Assembly (NCBI RefSeq): GCF_028714775.1
Contig: NZ_JAQTLS010000009.1
Location: forward strand, 62,001 to 126,000
Direction: 5' to 3'
DNA: 64,000 nt
Origin: Thiothrix sp.
Lineage (GTDB): Bacteria; Pseudomonadota; Gammaproteobacteria; Thiotrichales; Thiotrichaceae
Position numbers and translations under genes: made by a program. Positions 25,299 to 33,798 of this stretch are shown piece by piece. Every line of letters starts with the position of its first letter. Position 1 is the stretch's first letter. The notes under the pieces were generated by a model. That model saw only the letters and a list, made by a program, of their open reading frames with translations, ran no database searches and had not been told where the DNA came from.

Positions 25299-26540
25299 GT
25301 GGAGCAGCTAGCAGGCGGGAACATCAAGGTCAGCGTGATAATGCCAGCCTTTAACCATGCCGGTTGGGTCGGTCAGGCATTGGAATCGGTGCTGAAACAA
25401 TCGTTTGGTGCATTTGAATTGATTGTGATTGACGATGCCTCCAGCGATGCGACGTGGGCGGCTATCCAGTCGGTGCGGGAAACCTACCGCGATGATTTAC
25501 GTTTGCATTGCATCCGCCATACTAGCAACCAAGGCGCACCCGCCACCATTAATGAAGCCCTGCAACACGCACAAGGCGAATACATCGCCATCATCAATTC
25601 CGACGACGTGTGGGATGAGCAGCGTTTGGAACGCTTGCTGGCGGTAGCGGAAACCGGGCAATACGACTTTCTGTGTACTGATGTCACCTTGTTGGATGCC
25701 GATTCCTGTGTCTGCGAAACCCACGAACCGCATTGGGTCGCGTGGTTTGAAGCCTTAAAGCAAGATTACGCCAGCCACGCTGATGTTATCGCCACTTTGT
25801 TGCGCGGGAATTTTCTGATTACCACCTCCAATTTCTTTTTCCACCGGCGTGTGTATGCGCAGATTGGCGAATTTGCTGAGCTGCGTTACGTGCATGATTA
25901 CGACTATGCGCTGCGGGTGTTGGTGGCTGGATTTAAGCTGCACTTTTTGGCGGAAGAAAAACTGCTGGGCTATCGCTTGCACGGTTCCAACACCATCCGC
26001 GAAAAGCCCTTGGCAGCAATTGAGGAAAACACCCGTTTGCTGCTGAATTGGTTGCCTTGCTTACACGGTTTGCTGGATGAGCAGCGTTTGCTGGGTTTGC
26101 AGTTCCAATTGCAGGGTTTGTACCGCTACACAGGTGAGGAATGGCAAACCACGGTGCATCGGCGTTTGGTGGCAAAAGAGGCGGAATTATTGCCGCTGAT
26201 TGCTGACCGCGATGCTTGGATTGCTGAGCGTGACCAATTGATTGCTGCTTTGCAGCATCACTTACAACAACACCAACAATGGGTGGCTGACCGCGACCAG
26301 TGGATCGGGGAGCGCGACACCATTATCGAACAACAAACGGCTTTGCTCAGCGACCGTGAGCGCTGGTTACAAGACCGTGATGGCTGGATCGCCGAGCGCG
26401 ACAGCCTGATCCGACAATTACAACAACAACAATCTGAATTGCGCAACAGCCGTGCTTTCCGTTTAGGGGAAAGCCTGTTGACGCCACTGCGCCGTTTTCG
26501 GCAGCTTTTTGTGGGGGATACGTTATGCCTGAAAAACTAA
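25299..26540 (+). CDS. Family 2 glycosyltransferase with coiled-coil repeat tail
   Basis: The product is 413 residues from GTG 25299 (TTG 25287 is also in frame; no ATG precedes the conserved start). The GT-A domain is complete: VSVIMPAFNHAGWVGQ, FELIVIDDASSDATW, YIAIINSDDVWDEQR (the DxD-like metal site in NSDD) and the YVHDYDYALRVL segment. From about residue 290 to 385 it becomes a highly charged helix made of repeats of the form DRDxWIAERDxLI, and ends RNSRAFRLGESLLTPLRRF. The gene overlaps the next by 16 bases. Confidence 0.9.
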   Translation: MEQLAGGNIKVSVIMPAFNHAGWVGQALESVLKQSFGAFELIVIDDASSDATWAAIQSVRETYRDDLRLHCIRHTSNQGAPATINEALQHAQGEYIAIINSDDVWDEQRLERLLAVAETGQYDFLCTDVTLLDADSCVCETHEPHWVAWFEALKQDYASHADVIATLLRGNFLITTSNFFFHRRVYAQIGEFAELRYVHDYDYALRVLVAGFKLHFLAEEKLLGYRLHGSNTIREKPLAAIEENTRLLLNWLPCLHGLLDEQRLLGLQFQLQGLYRYTGEEWQTTVHRRLVAKEAELLPLIADRDAWIAERDQLIAALQHHLQQHQQWVADRDQWIGERDTIIEQQTALLSDRERWLQDRDGWIAERDSLIRQLQQQQSELRNSRAFRLGESLLTPLRRFRQLFVGDTLCLKN

Positions 26541-28594
26541 TCTTACGTGATTGGCAGAAAATCCGTACTTGGCTGGAGCCGCGCATTGAAGCGGGGCAAG
26601 TCAGGCTTATTTCACTCGACATCTTTGATACCTTGCTGGCGCGCTGTGTGGAGCCGCCGGTGATCGTGCAGCACGCCGTGTGCCGTGCAGTCGGTAAGCA
26701 AGTGGGCATGGCTCCCAGCCTTGTGTGGCAAGCCCGCCAAGAGGCGGAACAGGCATTACGGGCGGAAGCGGTGGCAGCAGGGCTTGACCACGAATGCCGT
26801 TATGTCGAATTGTTACCGCGCTGGATGGAAAATATGTTCAAGGAACATGATCCAGCACTGGGGCGTTCGATTTGCCAAACCGAATTGTCCTTGGAAAACG
26901 CCAGTCTGCATATCAAACCGGATGCGCAAGTATTCATGGATTGGGTGCGTGAGCAAGGCGTGCGCATGGTGGCAATGTCCGATATGTACCTTAATGGCGA
27001 TTTATTGGGCGAATTGCTGGGGCGCAAGGGGCTGCTGCATTACTTCGACAATGTATATGTATCGGCGGATTACAAGGAAGGCAAATACTCCGGGCGCTTG
27101 TTCCGGCGCATGTTGCAACGTCAGGAAGTGCGGGCTGGGCATGTGGTGCATATCGGTGACAACCCGATTTCCGACCGGCGCATGGCGTGCAAGGAAGGTC
27201 TCCAAGGCGTGTGGCTGTACGAGAAAAAAGATTTGCGCCGCCGCGAACGCTTGGCCTTATCTGCACGTATGGCGCAGCGCGGTGGCATTTGGGTGGGGCG
27301 GCATTTCTTCGATACCGTGCAAACCCGCATCCAGCAAAACGATGGCTTGAACCCGCGTAACTTTTTCTTCCGCTACGGGCGCGATGTGTTGGGGCCTGCG
27401 TTCAGCGTATTTATGCAAGGTTTGCAGGAGCGTTTAAACCGCCAGCTTCAAGCCAAACAGCCAGTGGAAAAACTGCTGTTTGTGGCGCGGGATGGTTTCC
27501 TGTTTGAGCGCATGTATCGGGAGCTGGATGAAAAGCTGCCCAGCGAATACGTGTACCTGTCACGCAAAGTGATTACCGCCGCTTCCACCGCTGATGGTTT
27601 GGATCACGCCCAAGCGATTGTGGCGTTTTACAACCCCAAACAGCAGGGGCTGGAATCGGTGTGCAAGGTTTATGGTTTGCCGGAAGAAGCCTTGCAACCC
27701 TTGGCACGCGAACACGGTTTCGCCAATTTCGCCGAACCGATCCACAACTGGGAAGACACCCGCCTGCACAATTTCCTCAAAGACCAGCGCGTGCAAAGCA
27801 TTGTCCAGCGGGTCGGGCGCAAACACCGCGACTTGTTGCAACGTTATTTGGAACAGGTCGGTTTTTTTGCGCACAAGCGGGTGGCGCTGGTGGACATCGG
27901 CTGGAATGGCACGGTGCAGAAATTCCTCAAGCAAGCGTTTGGCAAACGGGCAGATTTCCCGATTTTGCACGGTTACTATTTCGCCTTCGTCCCCAAGCTG
28001 TACAACGACTTTGGGGAAAATAACGTCTGCGAAGGCATCGTGCATGATTCGCGGCGCGGCAATGCCTGCGAGCGTATTCCGGCAGAGTTCGAGGAAATCT
28101 TCGAGCAAGGTGCACGTTCGTGGGAAGGCACGACCATCGGCTACCGTGACTGCGACGGGCGCATTGAGCCGGTGCTGAAACCTGACAGTGCCCCTGACCG
28201 TCAGGCTGAATTGCGCTGCAACGCCTCGGTGGCGAGGATGCAGGAAGGCATTTTGTGCCATTGGGAACATTACCGTGCCGTGCAACAGTTGACCGGCTAT
28301 GCCAGCCAGCAAGTGCTGCCCTACGTGCATGGCCTGTTGGAGCGTGCAGTGGTGTACCCGACTGCGGAGGAAACCCGCGAGTTGACCCGTTTGGTGCATA
28401 CCGAAGATTTCGGGCATGACAATGTATTGGCCTTGGGTAACCGCGCTTTCGGTGTGCGTGATTTGTTACGCCCACAGCAAGTGTGGAACCGCATGAAAGT
28501 GGCGGCTTGGCGTTACGCACTATTGGATAAAATACCGACAGGATTGCCGAATTTCGCATTTCGGATTGCGTATTTGCATACCGTCGAAAAATAA
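26525..28594 (+). CDS. HAD-superfamily protein of surface-polysaccharide clusters (COG5610 type)
   Basis: The 689-residue product has an N-terminal HAD domain with motif I VRLISLDIFDTLLARCV (residues ~28-44), a middle MVAMSDMYLNGDLL and motif IV-like VVHIGDNPISDRRMA. A second, larger part follows (LLFVARDGFLFERMYREL, LSRKVITAAS, VALVDIGWNGTVQKFL, FAFVPKLYND) that itself looks like a degenerate HAD or sugar-enzyme module. Such long two-part proteins occur in O-antigen and capsule loci, but their reaction is not established; a sugar-phosphate or carrier phosphatase is a guess. It overlaps the glycosyltransferase upstream. Confidence 0.8.
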   Translation: MPEKLILRDWQKIRTWLEPRIEAGQVRLISLDIFDTLLARCVEPPVIVQHAVCRAVGKQVGMAPSLVWQARQEAEQALRAEAVAAGLDHECRYVELLPRWMENMFKEHDPALGRSICQTELSLENASLHIKPDAQVFMDWVREQGVRMVAMSDMYLNGDLLGELLGRKGLLHYFDNVYVSADYKEGKYSGRLFRRMLQRQEVRAGHVVHIGDNPISDRRMACKEGLQGVWLYEKKDLRRRERLALSARMAQRGGIWVGRHFFDTVQTRIQQNDGLNPRNFFFRYGRDVLGPAFSVFMQGLQERLNRQLQAKQPVEKLLFVARDGFLFERMYRELDEKLPSEYVYLSRKVITAASTADGLDHAQAIVAFYNPKQQGLESVCKVYGLPEEALQPLAREHGFANFAEPIHNWEDTRLHNFLKDQRVQSIVQRVGRKHRDLLQRYLEQVGFFAHKRVALVDIGWNGTVQKFLKQAFGKRADFPILHGYYFAFVPKLYNDFGENNVCEGIVHDSRRGNACERIPAEFEEIFEQGARSWEGTTIGYRDCDGRIEPVLKPDSAPDRQAELRCNASVARMQEGILCHWEHYRAVQQLTGYASQQVLPYVHGLLERAVVYPTAEETRELTRLVHTEDFGHDNVLALGNRAFGVRDLLRPQQVWNRMKVAAWRYALLDKIPTGLPNFAFRIAYLHTVEK

Positions 28595-28619
28595 AAAATA
28601 ACAAAAGGGAAGGGCTTGA

Positions 28620-28802
28620 ATGGTACTCAGTCCAATTAAACTGTTTTTGTATGCGCTGGCATTCCATTTCTCATCGGGGCGCGGGCGCTGCTTCAGCCCC
28701 GGCTTCAAGGCGCTGGCGGTGTGGTACGCCAGCCGTGCCGAAATGTTGCTGTTTGACCGTTCCGCAGCCAAATGGTGGCGCGGGCAACTGGAACGGGGTT
28801 GA
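28620..28802 (+). CDS. Small protein of unknown function in polysaccharide operon
   Basis: This is a 60-residue open frame starting ATG 28620 after GGGAAGGG (spacing about 5). It fills the gap between the HAD gene (25 bases upstream) and the next glycosyltransferase (2 bases downstream), which argues that it is real. It has a hydrophobic stretch (IKLFLYALAFHF) and an amphipathic, Arg/Trp-rich end (WYASRAEMLLFDRSAAKWWR), suggesting membrane association. No family is recognised. Confidence 0.5.
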   Translation: MVLSPIKLFLYALAFHFSSGRGRCFSPGFKALAVWYASRAEMLLFDRSAAKWWRGQLERG

Positions 28803-28804
28803 AC

Positions 28805-29707
28805 ATGGAACCGTGCAGCGTACAGATTTTACTTTCAACGTGGAATGGCGAGCGTTGGTTGCCAGAGTTGTTGGAGTCATTGCGCTGGCAAACTTTCCAG
28901 AACTGGCAATTGCTGGTGCGCGACGACGGTTCTAACGACCAGACTTTGCGTATTTTGTTGGAATGGCAGGACGCGAACCCGGAAAAAGTGGCGGGGATTT
29001 TGTCGGATGGCGTCCATCTGGGCAGCACCCAAAGTTTCAGCCGTTTGGTGGAATTCAGCACTGCGCCGTATTTGCTGTTCTGCGACCAAGATGATGTGTG
29101 GTTTCCTGAAAAAGTGGAATTGCAATACACCCGTTTGCGCAGCCTGCAAGGTGAATACGGGGCGGAAACCCCGTTGCTAGTGCATTCTGACCTAGCGGTG
29201 GTGGATCGTCATCGGGAACTGCTGTCGGCCTCTTTCTGGGAATATCGCGGCTTTGATGTGGAACAAGAGCGCTGGGCTTACTTGCTCGACAATGTGGTGA
29301 CGGGGTGTGCCACCGCGTTTAACCGCACGGCGGCGGATATGGCTTTTCCCTTGCCTGCGCAAGCGATGCAACATGACCGTTGGTTGGCGTTGGTGTGTGC
29401 GTGGTTTGGGCATATCCGCGCGATTCCCCATCCGTTGCTGCTTTACCGCCAGCATGAGGGTAATGCCATCGGTGCGCAAGCGGGTACATTGCGGGCGTTA
29501 GATGCGCGGGTACAAGCGTGGGGTGGGCAAGCGGAAGCCTTCCTGCAACGTTTCGGTGAACGCATGGCGGTCGCGGATTACCGCCGGGTGGAAGCGTTGG
29601 CTGATTTGCCACGTTTGCACGGCTGGGAACGGCGGCAGCACATTGTGCGTCACCGTTTGTTCAAACACGGGGTCTGGGCGAACCTCGCATTACTGCTGTT
29701 TGCATAA
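28805..29707 (+). CDS. Family 2 glycosyltransferase (rhamnosyltransferase-like)
   Basis: The 300-residue product starts at ATG 28805. It has the GT-A nucleotide-binding opening (VQILLSTWNGERWLPELLES), WQLLVRDDGSNDQT, the metal-binding YLLFCDQDDVWFPEKV, and LVHSDLAVVD with a later VVTGCATAFNR and HDRWLALV. This pattern is that of dTDP-rhamnose or related sugar transferases of O-chain synthesis. It has no TM helix, so it acts on the cytoplasmic face of the inner membrane. Sugar specificity cannot be read from the sequence. Confidence 0.88.
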   Translation: MEPCSVQILLSTWNGERWLPELLESLRWQTFQNWQLLVRDDGSNDQTLRILLEWQDANPEKVAGILSDGVHLGSTQSFSRLVEFSTAPYLLFCDQDDVWFPEKVELQYTRLRSLQGEYGAETPLLVHSDLAVVDRHRELLSASFWEYRGFDVEQERWAYLLDNVVTGCATAFNRTAADMAFPLPAQAMQHDRWLALVCAWFGHIRAIPHPLLLYRQHEGNAIGAQAGTLRALDARVQAWGGQAEAFLQRFGERMAVADYRRVEALADLPRLHGWERRQHIVRHRLFKHGVWANLALLLFA

Positions 29708-29722
29708 AATAAGGACAAAATA

Positions 29723-30760
29723 ATGACAACAAGAACGCTCCGTCCTGACGTGGCGGTGATTGTGCTGACCCGTAATGCTGGGCGTTTGTGGCCGGAATGG
29801 TTGGATGCCATCCAGCAACAGACGGTTGAGGCGGGGCGCTATCTGGTGATTGATTCGATGTCTGCCGACCATACAGCAGAGTTGGCACAAGCCGCCGGGT
29901 TGGAAGTGTTGCGCATCCACCCGCAAGATTTCAGCCACGGTGGAACCCGCCAGCTTGCCGTCGAGCTTTGCCCCGATGCGGAATTGCTGGTGTTCCTGAC
30001 GCAAGACGCGCTCCTTAAACAGCCGGATTCCTTGGCAACCATCCTGCAACAGTTTGATGCTGACCCACGGGTGGGGATGGCCTACGGGCGGCATTTGCCG
30101 CGTGCGGATGCGGATTTGTTGGAATGCCATGCACGCGGGTTTACGTACCCGGCGCAATCTTCCGTGCGTGAGCGTGACAGTTTCCACACTTTGGGTTATC
30201 GCGCGGCGTTTTCCTCGGATGTGTATGCAGTGTACCGGGCGCGGGCATTACGCAGCATTGGCGGGTTTCCGCACCATATTATTGTCAGCGAAGATAGCTA
30301 TGTGGCGGCACGTTTGCTGCTGGCAAGCTGGAAAGCGGTGTATTCGGCGGACAGCACGGTGGAGCATTCCCACAGCTATTCCTTATGGCAGACCTTCCGC
30401 CGCTATTTTGATGTAGGGGTGTTCCACGCCTGTGAGCAGCCACTGATGCGCATGGTGGGTGCACCTGACAGGGAGGCCGGGGCGTATGTGCGTTCCTTGA
30501 TTAGCTACCTCTACCAGCGGCGTAAACGGTTGTTGCCACTGGCGGCGTTGCAGACCTTGGTCAAGTTAGTGGGTTTCCGCTTGGGTAAACGTTACCAGTC
30601 ATTGCCACCAGCGGTGTGCCGGGTACTCAGTGTGCAAAAAGCCTATTGGCGGGACGCGGGGGAACAGCCATCCGCCTTGCCCGCTTACCTGCCGAAAAAG
30701 TGTGAAAAATATATGACAAAAACGTTAAAGAATGTTGACAGTGAAGAGTTAGTTTATTAG
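29723..30760 (+). CDS. Family 2 glycosyltransferase (rhamnosyltransferase-like), last gene of operon
   Basis: The 345-residue product has DVAVIVLTRNAGRLWPEWLD, YLVIDSMSADHTAEL, LLVFLTQDALLKQPDSL (acidic TQD in place of DxD), AFSSDVYAVYRARALRSIGGF and IVSEDSYVAARLLLA. This resembles RfbF/WbbL-type rhamnosyltransferases. It follows the preceding glycosyltransferase by 15 bases, and two terminators lie behind it, so the export/assembly operon that began at about 20.7 kb ends here. Confidence 0.88.
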   Translation: MTTRTLRPDVAVIVLTRNAGRLWPEWLDAIQQQTVEAGRYLVIDSMSADHTAELAQAAGLEVLRIHPQDFSHGGTRQLAVELCPDAELLVFLTQDALLKQPDSLATILQQFDADPRVGMAYGRHLPRADADLLECHARGFTYPAQSSVRERDSFHTLGYRAAFSSDVYAVYRARALRSIGGFPHHIIVSEDSYVAARLLLASWKAVYSADSTVEHSHSYSLWQTFRRYFDVGVFHACEQPLMRMVGAPDREAGAYVRSLISYLYQRRKRLLPLAALQTLVKLVGFRLGKRYQSLPPAVCRVLSVQKAYWRDAGEQPSALPAYLPKKCEKYMTKTLKNVDSEELVY

Positions 30761-30821
30761 AATATTCTCATATTGTTTGACACCGGACTAACACTCCTCC
30801 ATCCTCCTTTGGTGGTAATTG

Positions 30822-30853
30822 CGCGGCCTAAAGTAACTGGCCGCGTTTTTTTT
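30822..30853 (+). terminator. Rho-independent terminator after polysaccharide operon
   Basis: CGCGGCC and GGCCGCG pair around a 10-base loop and are followed by eight T residues. Confidence 0.85.
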
Positions 30854-30903
30854 GTCCGCGATTTGGTCATCCCCCGTTTTTTCATGTGGTTGGCAACATT
30901 TAT

Positions 30904-30934
30904 GGCCTTCCCTCTGGTGGAAGGCATTTTTTTG
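30904..30934 (+). terminator. Second hairpin terminator before rplM
   Basis: GCCTTCC and GGAAGGC form a stem followed by ATTTTTTT. It backs up the terminator about 50 bases upstream and insulates the ribosomal-protein operon. Confidence 0.75.
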
Positions 30935-30954
30935 TCTGGGCTTCGGCGAAATAC

Positions 30955-30983
30955 TTGAGAAATGGTGCGGCTTAGCCTAGAAT
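30955..30983 (+). promoter_or_regulatory. Sigma-70 promoter of rplM-rpsI
   Basis: TTGAGA (30955-30960) and TAGAAT (30978-30983) are spaced by exactly 17 bases and lie about 75 bases upstream of rplM, directly after the terminators. Confidence 0.65.
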
Positions 30984-30999
30984 GCCGCGTTTCTTTATT

Positions 31000-31021
31000 C
31001 CCTCAACTTTCGTGTTGGGGT
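31000..31021 (+). promoter_or_regulatory. Leader hairpin of rplM mRNA, possible autoregulatory site
   Basis: CCCTCAAC pairs with GTTGGGG across a short loop in the ~65-base untranslated leader of rplM. L13 is known to control its own operon in some bacteria, and this hairpin is a candidate site. The match to any defined L13 leader was not checked. Confidence 0.3.
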
Positions 31022-31058
31022 GAATCGGCAAAACAGATTTTGAAGTGGATAGAGCAAG

Positions 31059-31487
31059 ATGAAAACATTCAGTGCAAAGCCAGCTGAGGTCAAACGCGAC
31101 TGGTTCGTCGTAGACGCCCAAGGCAAGGCGCTTGGCCGCCTGGCCTCCGAAGTTGCCCGGCGTTTGCGTGGAAAGCACAAGCCGGAATATACCCAACACG
31201 TTGATACAGGTGATTACATCATCATCATCAACGCGGACAAAGTGGGTATTACAGGCAATAAAGCTAAAGACAAGACCTATTACTCACACACAGGTTACAT
31301 CGGTAACATGCGTGCGTTCACCTTTGAAAAAATGCAACAACGTGCACCAGGCCGTGTCGTCGAAATGGCGATCAAAGGCATGTTGCCAAAGAACCCACTG
31401 GGCCGCGCCATGTACCGTAAGCTGAAAGTTTACGCTGGCACTGAGCATAACCACCAAGCACAACAGCCTCAAGCGCTGGACTTCTGA
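31059..31487 (+). CDS. rplM: Ribosomal protein L13
   Basis: The 142-residue large-subunit protein is full length ([59 protein letters not shown]). It binds 23S rRNA early in 50S assembly. It is followed after 20 bases by rpsI, the usual two-gene operon. The promoter is at 30955-30983. Confidence 0.99.
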   Translation: MKTFSAKPAEVKRDWFVVDAQGKALGRLASEVARRLRGKHKPEYTQHVDTGDYIIIINADKVGITGNKAKDKTYYSHTGYIGNMRAFTFEKMQQRAPGRVVEMAIKGMLPKNPLGRAMYRKLKVYAGTEHNHQAQQPQALDF

Positions 31488-31507
31488 TCGGGTAGGAATG
31501 AATTACA

Positions 31508-31900
31508 ATGGCTGAAACACAATATTATGGTACTGGTCGCCGCAAATCCTCATCTGCCCGCGTCTTTCTGCGTGCAGGTAGCGGTGAAATTGTCGTCAAT
31601 GGCAAGCCACTGAACCAGTTCTTCGGGCGCGAAACAGGCAGCATGATTGTTCGCCAACCTTTGCACCTCGTTGACATGGTTGAAAAGTTTGATGCATACG
31701 TCACTGTTGAAGGTGGCGGTATCACTGGTCAAGCGGGCGCTATCCGTCTGGGTATTTCCCGTGCACTGCTGCAATACGATGAAACCATGCGTGGCACACT
31801 GAAAGCTGAAGGCTTCCTGACTCGTGACGCCCGTGAAGTTGAACGTAAGAAAGTCGGCTTGCACAAAGCACGTCGCGCTACTCAGTTCTCCAAGCGTTAA
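31508..31900 (+). CDS. rpsI: Ribosomal protein S9
   Basis: The 130-residue product has the conserved [16 protein letters not shown] start, [19 protein letters not shown] and the basic tail [11 protein letters not shown] that reaches the P-site tRNA. It is the second gene of the rplM-rpsI operon and is followed by a strong terminator at 31924-31959. Confidence 0.99.
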   Translation: MAETQYYGTGRRKSSSARVFLRAGSGEIVVNGKPLNQFFGRETGSMIVRQPLHLVDMVEKFDAYVTVEGGGITGQAGAIRLGISRALLQYDETMRGTLKAEGFLTRDAREVERKKVGLHKARRATQFSKR

Positions 31901-31923
31901 TCGCTTTCCGGTACTGGATAGGC

Positions 31924-31959
31924 AAAAAAGCCGCGCTGTCACTAGCGCGGCTTTTTTTT
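31924..31959 (+). terminator. Rho-independent terminator of rplM-rpsI
   Basis: AAAAAAGCCGCGCT and AGCGCGGCTTTTTT form a long perfect stem with a 6-base loop, ending in eight T residues. It is symmetrical enough to work in both directions. Confidence 0.92.
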
Positions 31960-32071
31960 GCCCAAAAAACGCCCGATTGTCGTCTTTTCAAGGATGTACT
32001 GTGGGGGTATCTGGTAGAACACCTGCGCTCATATTAGACTTGCGCCAATTTTTCTGTAAAGGCATCTATAA

Positions 32072-32863
32072 ATGGAATGGGTATCAGACATTAATATCTG
32101 GAGTTCACTGTTGACGCTGACAGTGCTGGAGATCGTGCTGGGTATCGACAATATCATTTTCCTGACCTTGCTGGTCGCTAAAGTGCCAGAACACAAGCGC
32201 AACTTCGCCCGCCAGTTTGGTTTGTTGGCAGCGATGGGGACGCGGATTTTACTGTTGCTGTCGGTGGCATGGTTGGCGCGTCTGGTTGCACCGTTGTTTG
32301 AAGTCATGGGACACGAGGTTTCCGGGCGCGACTTGGTGTTACTGTTTGGGGGCTTGTTCCTGATCTATAAAGCGGTTTCGGAAATTCATGGCAGTCTGGA
32401 AGGCGGCGATGAAATGCATGGCCCCAAGCACGTTGCTGATGTGCTGCTGCTGGTAATTATACAAATTGCGGTGATTGACATCGTGTTTTCACTGGATTCG
32501 GTCATTACTGCTGTGGGCTTGGCGGAGCATGTAGAAGTCATGGTGGCAGCGATTGTGATTGCCATCGGGGTGATGATGTTTGCCGCTAAGCCGATTGGTG
32601 ATTTCGTTGAAACCCACCCTACGGTAAAAATGTTGGCATTGGCTTTCCTTGTGTTGGTTGGTGTGGCACTGGTGGCGGAGGGTATGGGCGAAGAAATTCC
32701 TAAAGGCTATTTGTATTTCGCGATGGCATTCTCGTTTGGTGTGGAAATGCTCAACTTGCGTTTGCGTAAGTCTGATGAGCCAGTGCGTTTGCATCAGATT
32801 TACGATGATGAGCAGCGTGAGGCGGATGAGGCCGCACGTAAAGCGGCAGAGCGGGAATCATAG
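32072..32863 (+). CDS. TerC-family integral membrane protein
   Basis: This is a 263-residue protein with seven to eight hydrophobic helices. The TerC/YgdQ hallmarks are visible: LEIVLGIDNIIFLTLLV with the acidic/Asn membrane motif, and the second inverted copy IDIVFSLDSVITAVGL. These acidic motifs are thought to bind divalent metal ions, and TerC relatives are linked to manganese efflux or metal supply to exported enzymes. The C-terminal ~30 residues are charged. An esterase-like gene follows with one base between stop and start, so the two are co-transcribed. Confidence 0.9.
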   Translation: MEWVSDINIWSSLLTLTVLEIVLGIDNIIFLTLLVAKVPEHKRNFARQFGLLAAMGTRILLLLSVAWLARLVAPLFEVMGHEVSGRDLVLLFGGLFLIYKAVSEIHGSLEGGDEMHGPKHVADVLLLVIIQIAVIDIVFSLDSVITAVGLAEHVEVMVAAIVIAIGVMMFAAKPIGDFVETHPTVKMLALAFLVLVGVALVAEGMGEEIPKGYLYFAMAFSFGVEMLNLRLRKSDEPVRLHQIYDDEQREADEAARKAAERES

Positions 32864-32864
32864 G

Positions 32865-33797
32865 ATGGGCATAGCACGGATGCTTATGCCGCTGTGGTTG
32901 TTGCTGGCGGGAGTGTTGCCTGCCTCCAGCCATGCAGGTACACCGCAACTGCAAGTGCTTGACAGTTTTGTGATCCCTGCCGATAAGGTTGATGGGGTTA
33001 GGGTCAGTGAGCTTTCCGGTTTGGCGTGGGATGAAGACGAGCAGTTGTTGTATGCCGTTTCTGACCGGGGCGATGTGTTCCATTTCCGGCTGAAGTTGGA
33101 GGATGGCAGGATTATGGCGGTCGACCCGGTGTTTGCCGCTAAATTGCTGGACAGCAAAGGCAATGAACTGAAAAAGAAACGCCGCGATTCGGAAGGGCTG
33201 GCAGTGCTCAATGCCGCGAATGGCAAGCCGGGGGATACGCAATTGGTGATTTCCTTGGAAGGCGAGCCGAGGGTGGTGCGTTTCACCCCTCAAGGCCGGG
33301 CGATCCAGAATATCGGGTTGCCCCGTGCCTTGGATAAGAAAAACCTGCGGCACGGGAATGATGGGTTGGAAGCAGTTACGATCCACCCGCGTTACGGCGT
33401 GATCACTGCGCCAGAGATGCCTTTGAAAGGCCAGCCGGAAAATTGGCATACCCTCTATTCGACCACGGGGCGCGAATGGTCATTCACTGCTTATCCGGCG
33501 GAAAATAGCGGCATTTCTGCCTTGGAAGCGCTGCCGGATGGTAATTTGTTGGTGTTGGAACGCGCTTGGTCAGGGTTCCCTAGCCCTTTGGTGGTTAGCT
33601 TACGCTATCTGGATTTTAGGCAGTGTGACAAAGGGGGCGCGTGTACCTTGCAGGATTTGCAGGTGTTCTCCAGCCATCTGTTGATGGATAACTACGAAGG
33701 GCTTACCCACGTGAGTGGCAACCAATACCTGCTGGTCAGCGACGATGGTGGCGGGGATTGGCAACGTACCGTGCTGACCTTGTTTACGCTGGATTAG
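32865..33797 (+). CDS. Exported phytase-like esterase family protein
   Basis: The product has 310 residues from ATG 32865 with a signal peptide (MLMPLWLLLAGVLPASSHA). The mature part begins with LQVLDSFVIPADKVDG and has SELSGLAWDEDEQLLYAVSDRG, KRRDSEGLAVLN, NDGLEAVTIHPRYG and DNYEGLTHVSGNQYLLVSDDG. This is the series of blades typical of the 'esterase-like activity of phytase' (PF13449) beta-propeller family. It presumably acts in the periplasm on a phosphoester, but the substrate is unknown. It overlaps nothing at its end; ubiJ converges with only one base between the stops. Confidence 0.82.
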   Translation: MGIARMLMPLWLLLAGVLPASSHAGTPQLQVLDSFVIPADKVDGVRVSELSGLAWDEDEQLLYAVSDRGDVFHFRLKLEDGRIMAVDPVFAAKLLDSKGNELKKKRRDSEGLAVLNAANGKPGDTQLVISLEGEPRVVRFTPQGRAIQNIGLPRALDKKNLRHGNDGLEAVTIHPRYGVITAPEMPLKGQPENWHTLYSTTGREWSFTAYPAENSGISALEALPDGNLLVLERAWSGFPSPLVVSLRYLDFRQCDKGGACTLQDLQVFSSHLLMDNYEGLTHVSGNQYLLVSDDGGGDWQRTVLTLFTLD

Positions 33798-33798
33798 C

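Noticed and set aside
27560..28417. 285-codon minus-strand frame opposite the HAD gene
   Set aside because: No domain or start signal is visible and it lies within the well-supported HAD-type coding sequence.
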